A stretch of 64,000 nucleotides of DNA from Serpula lacrymans var. lacrymans S7.9 (Eukaryota > Basidiomycota > Agaricomycetes > Boletales > Serpulaceae), in the NCBI RefSeq assembly GCF_000218685.1, contig NW_006763294.1, positions 843,676 through 907,675 on the forward strand, given 5' to 3'. Of the stretch, positions 12,289 to 25,633 are shown piece by piece. The translations under genes were made by a program, and so were the position numbers. Below the pieces are notes generated by a model. That model was not told the DNA's origin, ran no database searches, and saw only the letters and a list, made by a program, of their open reading frames with translations. Positions within the stretch are counted from its first letter, which is position 1. Each line of letters opens with the position of its first letter.

Positions 12289-12733
12289 CCAGCATAGTAC
12301 CCTTGCAAAATAACTTTTTCTTTATTTATATTCTTGAATAGCTTGTGGTGGACTTTGTCTGTAGGATTCTATCATGTAACGCTGTCATATCGCTTTGTAA
12401 AATATCTTGTTGCAGGTCCAGTCATGAAATCGCATCCCGAGTCGTGCTGTGAAACGACGAGCCTCCGAAAAGGGCACCCGCTCCTGTTTGGTTTGAACAA
12501 ACACGAACATCATGTCGGAAAATGGCCTCGGTTTTGTCCACCACCACAGAAGACGGCGACTGCGTTATTCTTGTTTCTCCATTCCATGACTGGCGCTCTC
12601 CTGCGATTGCAACCTGTCCAGCAGTCTTGAAATCTCGTAAAACCATCAGGAATCTGCGGAGATCGACTTGCGTTGATATTTTGTTAGCTGCGGTGGGCGG
12701 GAGTTATAGCGTTTACGTCGCAAGGCAGCATAT
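12289..12733. other. Intergenic spacer, SWR1 5' region
   Basis: This spacer lies between the PKA stop and the chosen SWR1 start. Two short plus-strand ORFs (12334-12630, 12522-12767) have no recognisable content. A longer SWR1 5' exon here cannot be excluded. Confidence 0.4.
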
Positions 12734-15700
12734 ATGGCACCTGCGAATTATTCCAGCATATCATTAGGAAGCTCGCATTCTGCTGGAACTGTCCATGGGT
12801 GGCCTGCTGGAGTGTCGAATCATTCGGGTGGTATTAGCAACGGGGACGAGAGTGCTGGGAATATGGATGGCATACTTTCTCAACGCTCTTCAACGATAGC
12901 GGAAAAGCAGGCAGAGTTGGACCAAATTCTTTATGATCATGATGCTATGGTTCGGATATGTTTTTCATGGTTCTTTACTTTCTAAACTTTCTCTAGATCC
13001 GAGAATTGTTTCATTTGGAGAAGTTTGTTACTTTGTTGGGATTTGACCCCAAGGTAAGTTCAGAGATATCTCTCAGGGTATCAGGTCTCATCACAGCTTA
13101 AAGGTTGCGAAGGAGGATAATTCTGCTGTGTTTCAAGAGGCGCGTTGCTATACCATTCTAGTACCACTTTTCGGAGGAGACTGACAGACCCGAGTAGTAC
13201 CAAGCGGGATATGACCTTCTCAACAAGGCTTCGGAATCTTCGAGTTCGGCATCGCGCACTACACGGAGATCTCATACGCAACGTATCATGAACATAAAGG
13301 GGTCTTCTGGAGGCTCCTCATCTGCAGCAGGAAAGGATGCCAGGAACGCTATGCTTGAACATATGCCGTCGATTTCTGCTAGTGCTAAAGGGAAAGAGAG
13401 AGCAGTGAATGGCGATAAATCTCATGTGGCCTTGCTTCCTGAATCTCCAGTTCGAGGTAGTACTTCTGGTAAAGGCAAAGGGAAAATGTTTACCAGCCAA
13501 ATACGTACGCCGCCCAATCCAAGTCGGGCATTGGAACATTTAAATACTACAAGCTCTCACCACGGCAGTGGTCGGGTCTTAGACGAAACACGAAAGCGCC
13601 ACATTTCCGATGGGGCGTCAGTCTCTGCGATGCACCCTTCTGCCCCTGCGAGCAAGAAACGTAGGGTGACAGGGTCATTTTCTGGCACCTTAGGAGAAAG
13701 CACGCCACACCTTACACAGTCTAATCATAGACTCAGTCGGCATGTATCCATGCATTCCTTACATGGACACGCATTGAAAAATGATACCTCATCTAATAGT
13801 AGCAAAGCTAAGAACACCGCAGATGTAATCATTCTCATTACATTGCTGTTGTCGATACTGATTGTTGCTGTTAGGATCGATCGACAGCCTTTCTTTCACC
13901 ATACCAGAAGCAGGAGAGTCTAGTGTCTCCAAAGCCTTCTATCAAACGTATAAAACTTATCGTGCGACGGCCTCCGCCGTCTATTACCCATCCTCTCCAC
14001 CGCCCTCCACTCAAGAAATTCGACTCTCTGCACGCCTTCTTGTCGTCTTATAATACAATTGATAACCAAGATGTCCAGGAACAGGGTCTGCAGGAGATGG
14101 CTAAGAAACAATCCCTACTACTTGATCGAGCCGACGCCCTACGGAAGACGGGTCGAGCAATATTTGACACAGACGTGTTTGAGGGTATTGTCGGGAGTGA
14201 CAATTTGTATATGAAAGAGCCTACCCGGACTGCTGATCATCGGGATAACGTTGTAGAGGCGATTGTTTCAAGGCCTCGAAATGGGCGATCCAATGGTCGT
14301 CAGATAGCCCTTCAAATTGCAAACAAAATCCAATCGTACTGGGATCACCATTCTGTCAGAGAAGACAAGGCAAAAGCACAAGAAGAGAAGCGTCTGCGAG
14401 CGCTGGCGAAGGCCACCATCAAAATGGTGACAAATGAATGGAAAAAGGCTGTATTTGTGTGTAATTCGGTTTTATGGTATCTTCATTTGATTTAGATCTT
14501 GCCCATAGCATATACGCGAACAGGAGAGAAAGCGAGCAGAGAAGGAAGAGATGATACGTGGACACGAGCATCTTGACGCTATTCTTGACCAGTCCGGGCA
14601 GATTTTGGAGACTCAACAAGTAGAACTCGCGAAAGGTGATCTTTCCAGGTCTCGTAGCAGGTCCAGCAGCATCTCTGGTACACTTAGGGATTGGGCATCT
14701 GACCCTGATGATTGGGAGGTGTCTGACTTGGGAGAAGCGAGCGATGATGATGAAGCTGTTACTCCAGAAGTTTATCGCGAGCTGACCAATGAGCGTGAAG
14801 AGGACACTTCAAGTGCTGGGGAAGACGAAGATGAAGACATCAGTGCCCTTGCGTTATTAGGGGAAAACCATACTTCTTACCGCTCCCAAAGAGCCACAGA
14901 AGAGGAAAGTGTGGATATGGCGCTCCCTAGTCAGGAGCAGTCAGAGTCTGATCCCGATGTGGATGACTATGAAGATACACCACAGGCTGCTGAGGAAGGT
15001 TTGGATGATCCTCCGTCGTGTGCAGTACGAACTTACCCAAACCCTGTCTTGTTATAGATTCGAAAAACTCGAGCCCACCTAGTATGCTGTTTGATATTCA
15101 GTCTCCTCCACGCCACACCTTGTTACCGCCAGCAAATCAAGATGCTGAACAGGATATCTCCCATGAAGTGCCCTCAACACTAATGCCGGCGTCAGGCTCT
15201 CCTGCCTCGAGTGATGTTCATGATGCTGATCCGGTTCTCTCCGAGAAGGAGGTGGACGATTCATTGTTTTCTGAAGCTGATATAACGATGAACACTGATG
15301 ATAAGTCCACTATTTTGGCTGAGGATCAAGCCATAGCTGGCGACAATTCTGAGATATCGTCGGCTGATGTTATCCCAGGAAACACACAAGGTGCGCTTGA
15401 TAATGATCTTACTTAATTTCGTTGTCTGACGCCTTGTCTTTGTAGTATTATTTGATCAAGCAACACCTGCTGAAGATGGACTTCCAATGTCTCCCGCGCT
15501 TGTCGACAGTCGTGAGGGTACCACTCCACACAATGACTCAGACGATGAGGACGAAGAAGACAACAATCTCATCCCGGAGTATCTCAAGCGGTATGCCGTA
15601 GCTCCTATTGATTGGAATACGGAGGATAAAGTGAAGGCTCCCATATTACTTCGTGGGGTCCTACGGCCGTACCAACAGTCAGGACTCGAATGGTTGGCGA

Positions 15701-18332
15701 GCCTCCATGTCAATAACTTGAATGGTATTCTCGCGGACGAAATGGGCTTAGGGTATGTTCTCCCAGATATATATGAGCTATTACTCATAATTTTCAAAGA
15801 AAAACTATCCAAACCATTGCGCTCTTGGCACATCTTGCTTGCGATAGGGGGATTTGGGGACCGCACCTTATTGTATGTTGTTGTTTCATTTGGTCGCTTC
15901 TATCGCTGAGTATCTGAATAGATCGTTCCTACAAGTGTCCTTCTAAACTGGGAAATGGAGTTTAAGAAATTCCTACCAGGGTTTAAAATTCTTAGCTACC
16001 ATGGCACCACAAAGCGCCGAAAGGAGCTTCGACAAGGGTGGTATAATAAACACCATTTTAATGTTTGCATTACATCATATACCTTGGCTAGTCGAGACGC
16101 CCACATATTTAGGCGCAAAGCCTGGTATTACATGATCTTGGACGAGGCGCACATGATCAAGAACTTCAAGTCGCAGCGTTGGAATATTTTGTTGATGTTC
16201 CGTTCATTTCGTCGACTTCTGCTCACGGGAACTCCTCTTCAAAACAACTTGACCGAGCTTTGGGCCCTTTTGCAGTTTCTCATGTCTGGTACTAATTTTG
16301 CTAACCTCAAGGAATTCGGGGAATGGTTTTCCAGTATGTCTCTTTACTGGCTTAATTGTGATAATGAAACTCATTGAGATTTACAGATCCCCTGGAGAAG
16401 GCTATCGAAATGGGCACCGTCCTTGACGACGAGAATATGCAGCGTGTTACTAAACTACACACTGTCTTACGGCCCTACCTACTTCGCCGATTGAAACGGG
16501 ACGTCGAGAAAGAACTTCCTAGCAAATTTGAACATCTCGTCCTTTGCCATTTATCGAAGAGGCAACGGTTTCTCTATGACGAGTTTATGTCCCGGGCCCA
16601 GACTCGAGACGCGCTGCATTCCGGAGTTTACCAGAAGATTGCCAATATATTAATGCAACTGAGAAAAGTATGCAACCACCCTGATTTATTCGAAGTTCGA
16701 CCTATCGTCACGTCCTTTGCCATGCAACGATCAGCTATCGCCGACTTTGAAGTCAAAGAACTCCTCATTCGTCGGCAAATGTTCAAGGACACAGACGATG
16801 AATCCCTTGACCTCGATCTCTTAGGCTTGCGCTTCGCTGGACAAGAGAATACTTCTATGTTTGCTGCCATTGAAACCCGTCGCCTTGATGCTACTTCTAG
16901 ATTACCCTTTGTGTCTGAACTTCCTGGAGAGCCTCCTCCTAGGGATAATCGAACTATTCAAGGATTTCGTGCCTATCAATCATACCAGCAGCGCGCTCAA
17001 AAGATCGCTCGCTGGACTCACATGGGATATCTCAATCGTCTGCGCTGCAATCGGTTGCCTGTCATTGACAGGGAAATGCTGGCTACTGTCAGGACTTGCT
17101 ATCGCCCTCTACTTCCATTGTCTGCTGTCGATCTCAGCCGAAATTATTTGGAGACTACAACATTGTCCAATGCAGCAGTCAAGTCTTATTCCATGCGTGC
17201 CGAGGAGCTCTGTAGTGTGATTGACAATTTTGTTTTCGTCACACCACCCGTCGTTGCACTTGATTTGCCTCGTATCGCGTTGTCTGGCTTCGAATCTAAG
17301 ATAGCGGGTTCGATTCCGAAGTTGGATTTCGATAGCACGCTGCACCGGGCTAGCGTCAAGCTACAGATAGCATTTCCTAACCCCTCTCTTTTGCAGTACG
17401 ATTGTGGAAAGCTGCAGGAGCTAGCGAGGTTACTGAGGGAACGGAAAGCTGGGGGACATCGTGCGCTCATTTTCACGCAAATGACTCGGATCCTAGACAT
17501 CCTCGAGATCTTCTTGAACTTCCATGGTTATCTCTACCTTAGACTCGATGGAGCGACGAAAATCGAAGATCGACAATACATAACTGAACGATTCAATGTG
17601 GACACACGGATCTTCTGCTTTATCTCCTCGTCAAGATCTGGGGGAGTTGGCATTAAGTACGTTTTTGTTGTCGTGGCTATGCCATTGCTGATGCCTTCTC
17701 GCTCTAGCCTTACTGGGGCGGACACAGTCATATTTTACGACAGCGATTTTAACCCCCAAATGGATAGACAGTGCGAGGATAGGTGTGTTTGGCCGCCGAT
17801 AACTATGTACTATTGAAATTCATTGTCAGCCAGGGCCCATCGTATCGGACAGATACGGGATGTTCATATCTATCGGTTCATATCTTCGCACACGGTCGAG
17901 GAAGCGATGCTACTCAAGGCAAATCAGAAACGATCTCTTGATGATCTCGTCATTCAGAAGGGCGAATTTGACTGGCGGTCACTCTTCGAGGAAGAGGGCG
18001 CACTGAGCAAGGCACTTGGCGAATTTGAAGACACGGAGGATGCCCACGCTGCGGCAGTTGCAGCGAGGGAGGCAGTCGCCATGGAAGGGGCTGACGAGGC
18101 AGATTTTGGAGCAGAAGGCGATGTGGAGGCGGTAGATGTAGCAGCTGAAGCGGCTGTCTCTGACGCGGCGCCTGAGCCCGAGACGCCGGCCAACATTGAT
18201 CCCGTTGAAATATACGACGTGGTCGAGACTGACGCAGGAGGTGATGCAGAGGATGAAGGGGGCACAGTTGATGATTACATGGTTGCCTTTGTTCATTCTG
18301 ACTACGAGTTCTTTAGAGACTGGCGGCTATGA
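12734..18332 (+). CDS. SWR1: SWR1-type chromatin-remodelling ATPase (H2A.Z exchange)
   Basis: The Snf2-family motor of the SWR1 complex, which swaps nucleosomal H2A-H2B for H2A.Z-H2B. In order: a low-complexity N-terminus with [15 protein letters not shown] (about 13005-13055); an HSA domain that recruits actin and Arps ([18 protein letters not shown], about 14338); an acidic region (14700-15400); then the ATPase. Walker A is split by an intron: DEMGLG ends at the GTATGT donor near 15752 and [14 protein letters not shown] resumes after the acceptor near 15800. The DEAH box ([10 protein letters not shown]) and TGTPLQNN follow. The long SWR1-type insertion (about 16700-17380) separates the RecA lobes. 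Lobe two has [26 protein letters not shown] and DRAHRIGQ. The tail is acidic and Ala-rich. Introns between 13040 and 13212 were not resolved. Confidence 0.92.
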
Positions 18333-19775
18333 ACATACTTGTGATTGGATATCTTGGATTTGGACTCGAGCATATGTAGTATCTTGTCATGTATCTTTCT
18401 TTTTCTCTCTTTTTTGCGACACTATTCAAATCTAGTGAAGACGATTTGAGTGCTACGGTTAAAGAAGTGCTACAGACTCTGACTGAGTCTGGTTGATATC
18501 AAGGCTCCGATTTGAAGTCAAGTTGGAAAACCGACGACATGCAATGCCACATTCCTTCGATATCTGAATCACTTGGCACGATCATCAAGCGAGAGTTGCG
18601 ACAATGTTGGACTGACCTTACGCCGCACCGTGTCATTCATATTCTGCCTTATCGAACTACAAGAAGACTGAATATGCGACCAAGGACCTTCAAAATCAAG
18701 GAACAATCACTGGCACGAGCATGCGCGTGGTATCTGGAAACCATATGACTCCACTATCGTATCGTGCAAACGGCTTGCCTTCGCCGCGTATGTCAACTTC
18801 CCGATGGTGCTCGGACAATATGCCCGACCCAGTGTTGTGGCGTTTGGCAGTTTGTGTTTTGGCCGTGAAGTCATTTGACAGTCTGATATCTTATTGTGTG
18901 AACGTGCAGCACTAGTCTCCCTTGCTGACTTGATCCAATATATTGTGAATAATAGTACAGCACCGTCAAAACCTGGCATGTGGATCTCGGTAAAGTTCAT
19001 TTGTGGTCTCAACCATCCAGAATTCTACTAATCAGTACCTTGCGTATCAAGGTCGCGCGTACGATTGTAACCAGTAACTACAGCATCCTATGCTGCAGCG
19101 TGGCGCACCCTCCCGCATATGTCGTCACCAGATGCTTATGATCCTCACCATGTAGCTCCTAGGCGCCGGATACAACCACCTCCACTTTGGGTGTATGGGT
19201 TACATGGTATGTGAGCTTGGCATAGCCTTCGAAACATTTTTATGGAGGATCTTTATCAATTTTAGACTCATTAGATCTTTACAATGTTCGAAAATGATCA
19301 AAGCATTGGTGATTCTCATCATTCAGTGTTCCACTGAACCCCAGATATCTCTGGTGGCCCATGCCGTAGATTAATTCGGAAGTTGTATGTGAATCGCATG
19401 GAGAAGTACTCAGCGTCAGCAGGTTACTCCCTTTGTTGCGAACACAGGTGTTAACGTAGGTCAGTCCCGCCGGTGTCAATGCCGTTGATGTCACACGAGG
19501 ACATCGAACTTCTCTCCCTATGGACACCCATGCACGTCCACATGAAGGAACGCTTCCTATAATTTTAAGGAACGATTATCTTCTTGTCATTAGCATTATT
19601 GCTTAGGGAGGACTAGTTTCCTATCAGTTATCTATCCAACGACCCAGACATCACTTTTTACCGAAACGGCATATATAAATTCCTTCCATCTATAAAACTC
19701 GTCTGGTAATCAGCTTTATCTTTCCCCAGCTTTTCGCCTATTCTGTGCAGCGGGTTTGAGGCAAAGTCATTCACG
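18333..19775. promoter_or_regulatory. Intergenic region with sed1 promoter
   Basis: About 1.4 kb without a convincing gene. Short ORFs (18512-18748, 18707-19012, 19279-19527) lack recognisable motifs. A clear TATA element (CATATATAAA) lies at about 19669-19679, roughly 100 bases before the sed1 ATG, with a CT-rich stretch between them. Confidence 0.5.
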
Positions 19776-22139
19776 ATGCGTTCTATCATTTCCCTCTTCG
19801 TCCTCGGTGCTGGACTCGGTGTCGTCGCGAACCCTATCGTGCCGTATACCGTTCACGAGAAGCGTACTTCTCTCCCCATGGGATGGTCCCATTCGCGTAG
19901 ACACGACTCCTCTGCTGCTCTTCCCCTGCGATTTGGTCTGACGCAGAACAACATCGCTGATATCGGTGAATATCTCCACGATGTTTCGCACCCGGACTCG
20001 CCCAATTATGGTAAACACTGGACGGCGAGTCAAATTGCTGAAGCCTTTGCGCCCAGTGACGAGACTGTCTCCAATGTCCATTCGTGGCTTATTGACAACG
20101 GTTTCGACTCTTCCCGTATTCGGGTTACGCCGGCTAAGTCGTGGATTGAAGTCGACGCGACTGTAGAGGAGGCAGAAAGCCTTCTGCGTACGGAATACAA
20201 CATTTATGGACACGAAAGCGGATCTGAACACGTCGGTGAGCATACCGACAACTTGCAACCCATAATTGTCCTTTAACTTCTTTCTAGCATGCGAGAGCTA
20301 CCATCTCCCTGCCCACCTTATCCCTCACATTGATATTGTGACTCCCACCGTCCATTTCGATGCTAAGTTAGCCCGACGTGCTAACGCTCCTCCCGCTGTT
20401 GTCAATGGGAAGAAGCCCGGCATGGGCAATGCCCCAAAGACTACTGGCGTCGTCACCAACCTTCTGGCCGGTACCGATGGTTGCGATCAGCAGATCACAC
20501 CTGCGTGCTTGCAGGCTTTGTACGGACTCAACTACACACCGGTTTCCACCAGCTCAAACAGTATCGGAATAGGTAAGACAATCGTAATTTATTATCGCTC
20601 GCGATGCTCACCACTCATACTATATTGAACAGTCGAATATACCCCTCAAGCTTTCGTCCAGTCCGACATCAACATGTTCGCCAGCTCTTATGCCCCTGAT
20701 CTCAATGGCAAAGCCCCCGTTGTTGTCTCCATTGATGGAGGTACGCACTTTATTAACTACACCCTTCCTTCTCTAATACATCTGAGTAGGTGTTGTCCAG
20801 ACTACCACGACTGGCTTCAACGACAACGGTGAATCCAACCTTGACTTACAGTATGCTATGTCGATTGTCACGGCTGCGCAGCCCGTTACTCTGTATCAGG
20901 CTGGAGATATAGTCGAGGGTAAGTGTTTGTTCCGATCTTTCTTTCTCTATCTTAATGTTGAATTTAGGTGCTTCTTTCAACAACTTCCTCGACGCAATCG
21001 ACGGCTCTTACTGCACCTTTGAGGGAGGGGATGCTGCAGGTCAAGATTCTGCCTACCCAGATACCTCTGCCGGTGGTTATAATGGTTTGTATATTTCCTA
21101 TCCACAAACGGAGGGCATCTCTGATCTTTCTTGTCAGGCAAGGATTGTGGCACTGTCACCCCCGCAAACGTAATCTCCACTTCCTACACCTACAATGAGG
21201 GTGACCTCTCTGTGTCATACGCTACCCGACAATGTGCCGAGTATGCCAAGCTTGGTCTCATGGGTGTTACCATTCTCTACAGTTCTGGAGATAGCGGCGT
21301 TGCCGGCAGCGGCGGTGCTTGCTTAGCTAACAGTTAGTGATATTCTTCCTTCCTTTATGTCTCGTCTTATTCAGATTGATTATCAAAATAGACGCCTTCA
21401 GCCCGACTTTCCCTGGTTCGTGTCCCTATGTCACCGCCGTTGGTGCCACCCAGATCAACTCTGGCTCCACTGTCAGTGACCCTGAGGGAGCTTGCGAGCA
21501 AGTCATCTACTCCGGCGGAGGATTCAGCAACTACTTCTCTCTCCCTAGCTACCAGTCAACCGCAGTTTCAAGTTTCCTAACGAACTACCCTCCCCCTTAC
21601 ACCAGCAGCCAGTACAACTCCACTGGACAGGTGCGTCCTTACCTATGAATTGTGAATCAGGTTGTTTATACTTTCTCAATTTCTAGTCGCGAGGCATTCC
21701 TGATATTTCCGCTAACGGTGCCAACTATGTCGTCGCTGTATGTGTTCTTGGCATTTCATTCTCTACCGCAATTAGTAAATTATAACTCCTTTCCAGGTTG
21801 ACGGTTCGTTCAGCCTTGTCTACGGTACCTCGGCTTCTTCCCCCGTAGCTGCTGCCATCTTCACCCTTATTAACGATGCTCGTCTCGCTGCCGGAAAGGC
21901 CCCTATTGGTTTCATCAACCCTACGGTATGCTCATAAAGCCATTTTATTGTATCAGTGTTGATATCCTTGACAGATCTACTCGTCTGCATTCAATGGCGC
22001 TTTCAACGATATCACAACTGGTGGAAACCAAGGATGTGGTACCAACGGTTTCAGCTCTGCTCCCGGATGGGACCCCGTCACTGGTCTGGGTACTCCCAAC
22101 TTCCCCAAACTACTTTCCGCCTGGTTGGCACTGCCATAA
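19776..22139 (+). CDS. Sedolisin (S53 serine-carboxyl peptidase), paralogue 1 (sed1)
   Basis: A secreted acid peptidase of the TPP1/sedolisin (grifolisin-like) family. It has a signal peptide ([18 protein letters not shown]), a pro-kumamolisin activation domain beginning [11 protein letters not shown], then the catalytic domain in about ten short exons. The Glu and Asp of the catalytic set are in ESNLDLQYA (about 20830), the oxyanion Asp in [10 protein letters not shown] (about 21290) and the nucleophile in GTSASSP (about 21828). The calcium-site end [17 protein letters not shown] (about 22010-22100) is present. An intron interrupts the codons before KDCGTVTP, as in sed2, sed3 and sed6 but not sed4, sed5 and sed7. 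All catalytic residues are intact, so it should be active after self-cleavage of the propeptide. Confidence 0.93.
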
Positions 22140-23717
22140 GCAAATTCTGCTTGTGGAAATCACTATTCGGATAGAAACATTGGTTACTCTTTATTATGAT
22201 AATGAACAATGTTGATTATGACTCGATGTATTGGTGTCTACTACTGCAGTTATCTGGGTCTGCTATTTTTCTGCTGTCAGAATTTTGTGGTCAAATCTGG
22301 TTTGTATAACAAATAAACATTTCTTGCATAAGCTTGGGAGTAGAATCTGCATCGTTTATATGGCAAAGTTACAGTCGTACTCCGCGTCTCTATCCCGATC
22401 GATCGACAATACTATCATTCTATCATTGGAACACCGGATGCCATCCGGTAATAGAGATGAGGCTCCACAGGCCCGTTGAACTGTCGCTGGGCATGAAGGT
22501 AGAAATTTGTCAGATTAGTAGAATAGAGTATGAAGAATATAACTGTGGACTTTAGTGAATAGCTTACCTGTAGCAACAACAATAAACCTGACTCGAACTC
22601 CAAAAGTGCGAATTTCGAGGGGAAAATGGCCAGATTTGAACAGATCTTGCGCTAGGGATATTGCGATTTCGTCCTAGGAAACATCAATAGGTAAGCCCCT
22701 ACAATGCCAGCTACTTATCAAGTTGACAGGTGCCCCAAGGTGTCTGGAGAAATGAGAACAGCGATCAAGTCGTGAGGAAACAGGCAATCCATGATTATGA
22801 ATCAAGCCAGCTGCGCTTCGGCAAATGCCTGCGACGGTGCGACACATGGTTGCAACAGTAATCATCATCGGTTCGGTTTCGTTCCGCTGCAATAACGTTT
22901 CCCCTTCATGTTTTAATTTCTGCACAGTGTTCTAGAGAACTAAAGATAGGAGCGACTAACGAACTTCCGAAGACTCTAGCTTTACTGACTGGTAAGTTAT
23001 CCAGCTCTCGTCCAACGATGGTGCCCTCAGCCGGCGGCAATTTTCTGACCTTACTTCACGAGGATATGCGCAGATAAGACGACACCTTTCAGTACTCCAC
23101 TTTCCAACTCGAAGCAATGCCATAAAAATTTGGTGCTTCGAAACGACGTTTCAGCATTCAAGATACGTTGTCGAGCGGTGCTGCGGCCGTAGGGCTAGTA
23201 CAGCTCAATGCTGTACTTCGCCCAATCGTACCGCGCAGTCCGTGCGCTCGATACCACGGATTGATGAATGGCTATCGAAAAACCGAGATTTCGCTTCGGT
23301 ACAACCGTTTCCCTTGCTGCACGTTAGGCAAGTGCTAGGCTCCACTTTGCACGAGGTACTATCGTTCCAAGTAATCGGCTTATCGTTGCCACTCCTCTGC
23401 TCTGCCCGTCGCCAATCAATTTAAATAGCATTCATCAAAGCGGAGCGTTCTTGGTCGTTTTTGAAGTAAGTATGGGTACATAAACCGAGCAATCAAAAGT
23501 TTCAACCTATCAACACCGCTCTGGTTATCTTTCCTCAGGCTTCTTGTCGTTCATTAAAAACCCATTAATTTCTATCAGTTGCTGATTGCTGAACCAGCTC
23601 ACGCCCGGGTGACCCTTATCGCAAATTGTGCTTCCCTCAGTTGACGTACTGTGCTTGGCATAGTACATATACCCTCATTTCTTTTCTGGTGCTCGTTCTT
23701 TCGCCAAGTACGTAGAG
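22140..23717. other. Intergenic region upstream of the PriA-like gene
   Basis: About 1.6 kb in which I recognise no gene. The last 100 bases before 23718 (CT-rich, with ACATATACCC near 23665) are the likely promoter of the secreted-protein gene. Confidence 0.45.
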
Positions 23718-24402
23718 ATGTTGTCCCTCAAGTTATCCCTTGGACTTCTCTTTCTCCTCTGCTCTTCCTCGCTCGTCGTAGCTCAATCCGACAGCAACCC
23801 AGAGCCTTACAGGCCTGCACCCTCTAAACGCTATGGTGGAAGCCCAGCTGTACCCCATCCCGCTCCCTCCAAACGGTACGCTGACTTTGCGTCTGACCCA
23901 GCTGCCGCTGCTGCGCCCTACCCTTCCAAGCGCTACATTAACGACGGACCTCATGCCCCAGTCCCATCTAAACGATACGATGGCAACCGCAAACGAGATG
24001 TCAGCGAGCAGGAAATCATTACCTCCCCATCCGCCGCCATCGATCTATCCCCCCTCCTTTGCCCCGCCTCTATGAACGCTTGTCCCGTCGCGTCCACCTC
24101 CCTACCTGCGGCTAATACTATGCCCACGACCCTGGCAGAATGGGCGGATATTGATGTTGAGTGCGTTGACTTCACTGTAGACCTGCATTCTTGCGGCGGT
24201 TGCTCAGCTGTCGATGCTATGTGAGTATGATCCATCTTTATCGCGATCACTGATGCTGACGATGTATTCTCTTAGGCATGATTGTTCGTCCATATCCGGG
24301 GCATCAGGCGTTTCATGCATCGTCGGCCAGTGCTATGTATCGTCATGCCGCTCAGGCTACACTCTTACAGCTGATAACAAGGCGTGCATCCAAAATGATT
24401 AA
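23718..24402 (+). CDS. Secreted PriA/CPL1-like protein with an N-terminal ladder of Kex2-type repeats
   Basis: Exons are 23718-24220 and 24276-24402; the junction splits an ATG codon. Residues 1-23 are a signal peptide ending VVAQ. Residues 24-95 carry dibasic Lys-Arg at 37-38, 52-53, 71-72, 85-86 and 92-93. The first four sit in the same frame P-S-K-R-Y, separated by Pro/Ala-rich spacers of about 14-19 residues. The C-terminal part is a Cys-rich domain of the PriA/CPL1 type: LLCPASMNACP, VECVDFTVDLHSCGGC, HDCSSISGASGVSCIVGQC, SCRSGYTL, and a last Cys. PriA is a fruiting-body-associated protein of Lentinula. Cleavage after each KR would give peptides that begin with Tyr and end in PSKR. The peptide-precursor role is inference; the repeats are seen directly. 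Confidence 0.82.
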
Positions 24403-25633
24403 TTCTGACTGTACATAATCAAACCGATTAGGGTGGTCAATCTCTTCTCTAGAGTTTTTATACACACGAGTTTGTACCACCACGTCGTTAGTTTTGATTG
24501 CAGTATTTGTTGTTTAGTTGCGGCTACCTTTCGTTTTCTTTGATTGAGACTATTATCTCTGATGAAATTCATGCTTCTCAGCTTCCAGCAATGACGATGG
24601 TCCGATGGACCCGTTGCGGACTTTTTCTTTCTTTTTCATTAGAGTGCTTTGACAGCATGTAAACATGGCTCACTGTATAGTTCCCGCCTGTTCCAAATAT
24701 TCAAGTTTTTGTCAACAAGTCTCAAGTTCCTCAGACAGCTTCGTCGGAGAAGCGCGGCTTTCACTTTATGTGCTCAGTATTGTCCGTTGGCAGTACCGCC
24801 ATTTGCCGAGATACAACTTGTTCGTGAATTCGAACAATGTTGCGGCGATATACATCGCGTGGATGTGATATGCACTGGCGGCTACTGACAGTTGTTGGTT
24901 GTCCCATCGGTGAGATGATGAGCCGAGCTATAAAGATTGCAAAGCAAACGAACTGGCATGAACGGCATAACGAATCTATCATGATCATGATTGACCTCGC
25001 GATTCCGAGCGCAGAGCCCCTGGATTCGGACGACCCAATTACTGATTTACTATCATGGACCTGATCACGTTGACATCTTTAAAGGTCATCAGTATCCGCC
25101 TGGGAGACCAGCGACGAAGGCGAAAGGCGAAGCTATTTCCATGGTCATCTTCAGACACGGGACTACAACTTTGAGGAGAAGCAAGTCCCACGTAGTGAAG
25201 TAAGTGCCTAGACTATTATAGCGTCATGCAATGTTATTCAATTCAGCATTGAATTAGATCTGCGTACCATACGACCCCATCCCTTCCGTACGGGTATTAA
25301 GCGCCGGGTTGGTACAGCGAAGAGAATAGGTCTATGTCTCCATGTCGGGGATCGACTATGCCTATACATCGACGTTCTGGGCATTTCGTGGTCTCGTTCC
25401 AAGAAGGTCTAAATATAGGAATGTGAGTACTCAGAAATATAACCACAGAGCAACTCAGACTCGGGAATACTGTATAGCTCATGTGTGAGAGTTTTTCTGT
25501 GAGAACAAGGTACTGCATGTTGCTGTCCCGCATGCTCATTTCTTTATCTCGACCAGAACAACAATTGTCCCCAGCGCGATGGCTATATAAGCTATCACTG
25601 TCTGTCGTCTAAGTGCGTACACACTCCGGCAGG
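24403..25633. other. Intergenic region with sed2 promoter
   Basis: About 1.2 kb with no recognised gene. A TATA element (GGCTATATAAGC) lies at about 25579-25590, some 45 bases before the sed2 start. The in-frame GTG at 25613 was not taken as the start because it is not an ATG and weakens the signal peptide. Confidence 0.45.

Noticed and set aside
12522..12767. Plus-strand ORF upstream of SWR1 as an extra first exon
   Set aside because: No SWR1-like content, and no splice signals linking it convincingly to the 12734 exon.
15487..15909. SWR1 appearing to lack Walker A (GLGYVLPD)
   Set aside because: This is intron read-through. Splicing GG|GTATGT to AAG|A gives GLGKTIQT, a normal Walker A.
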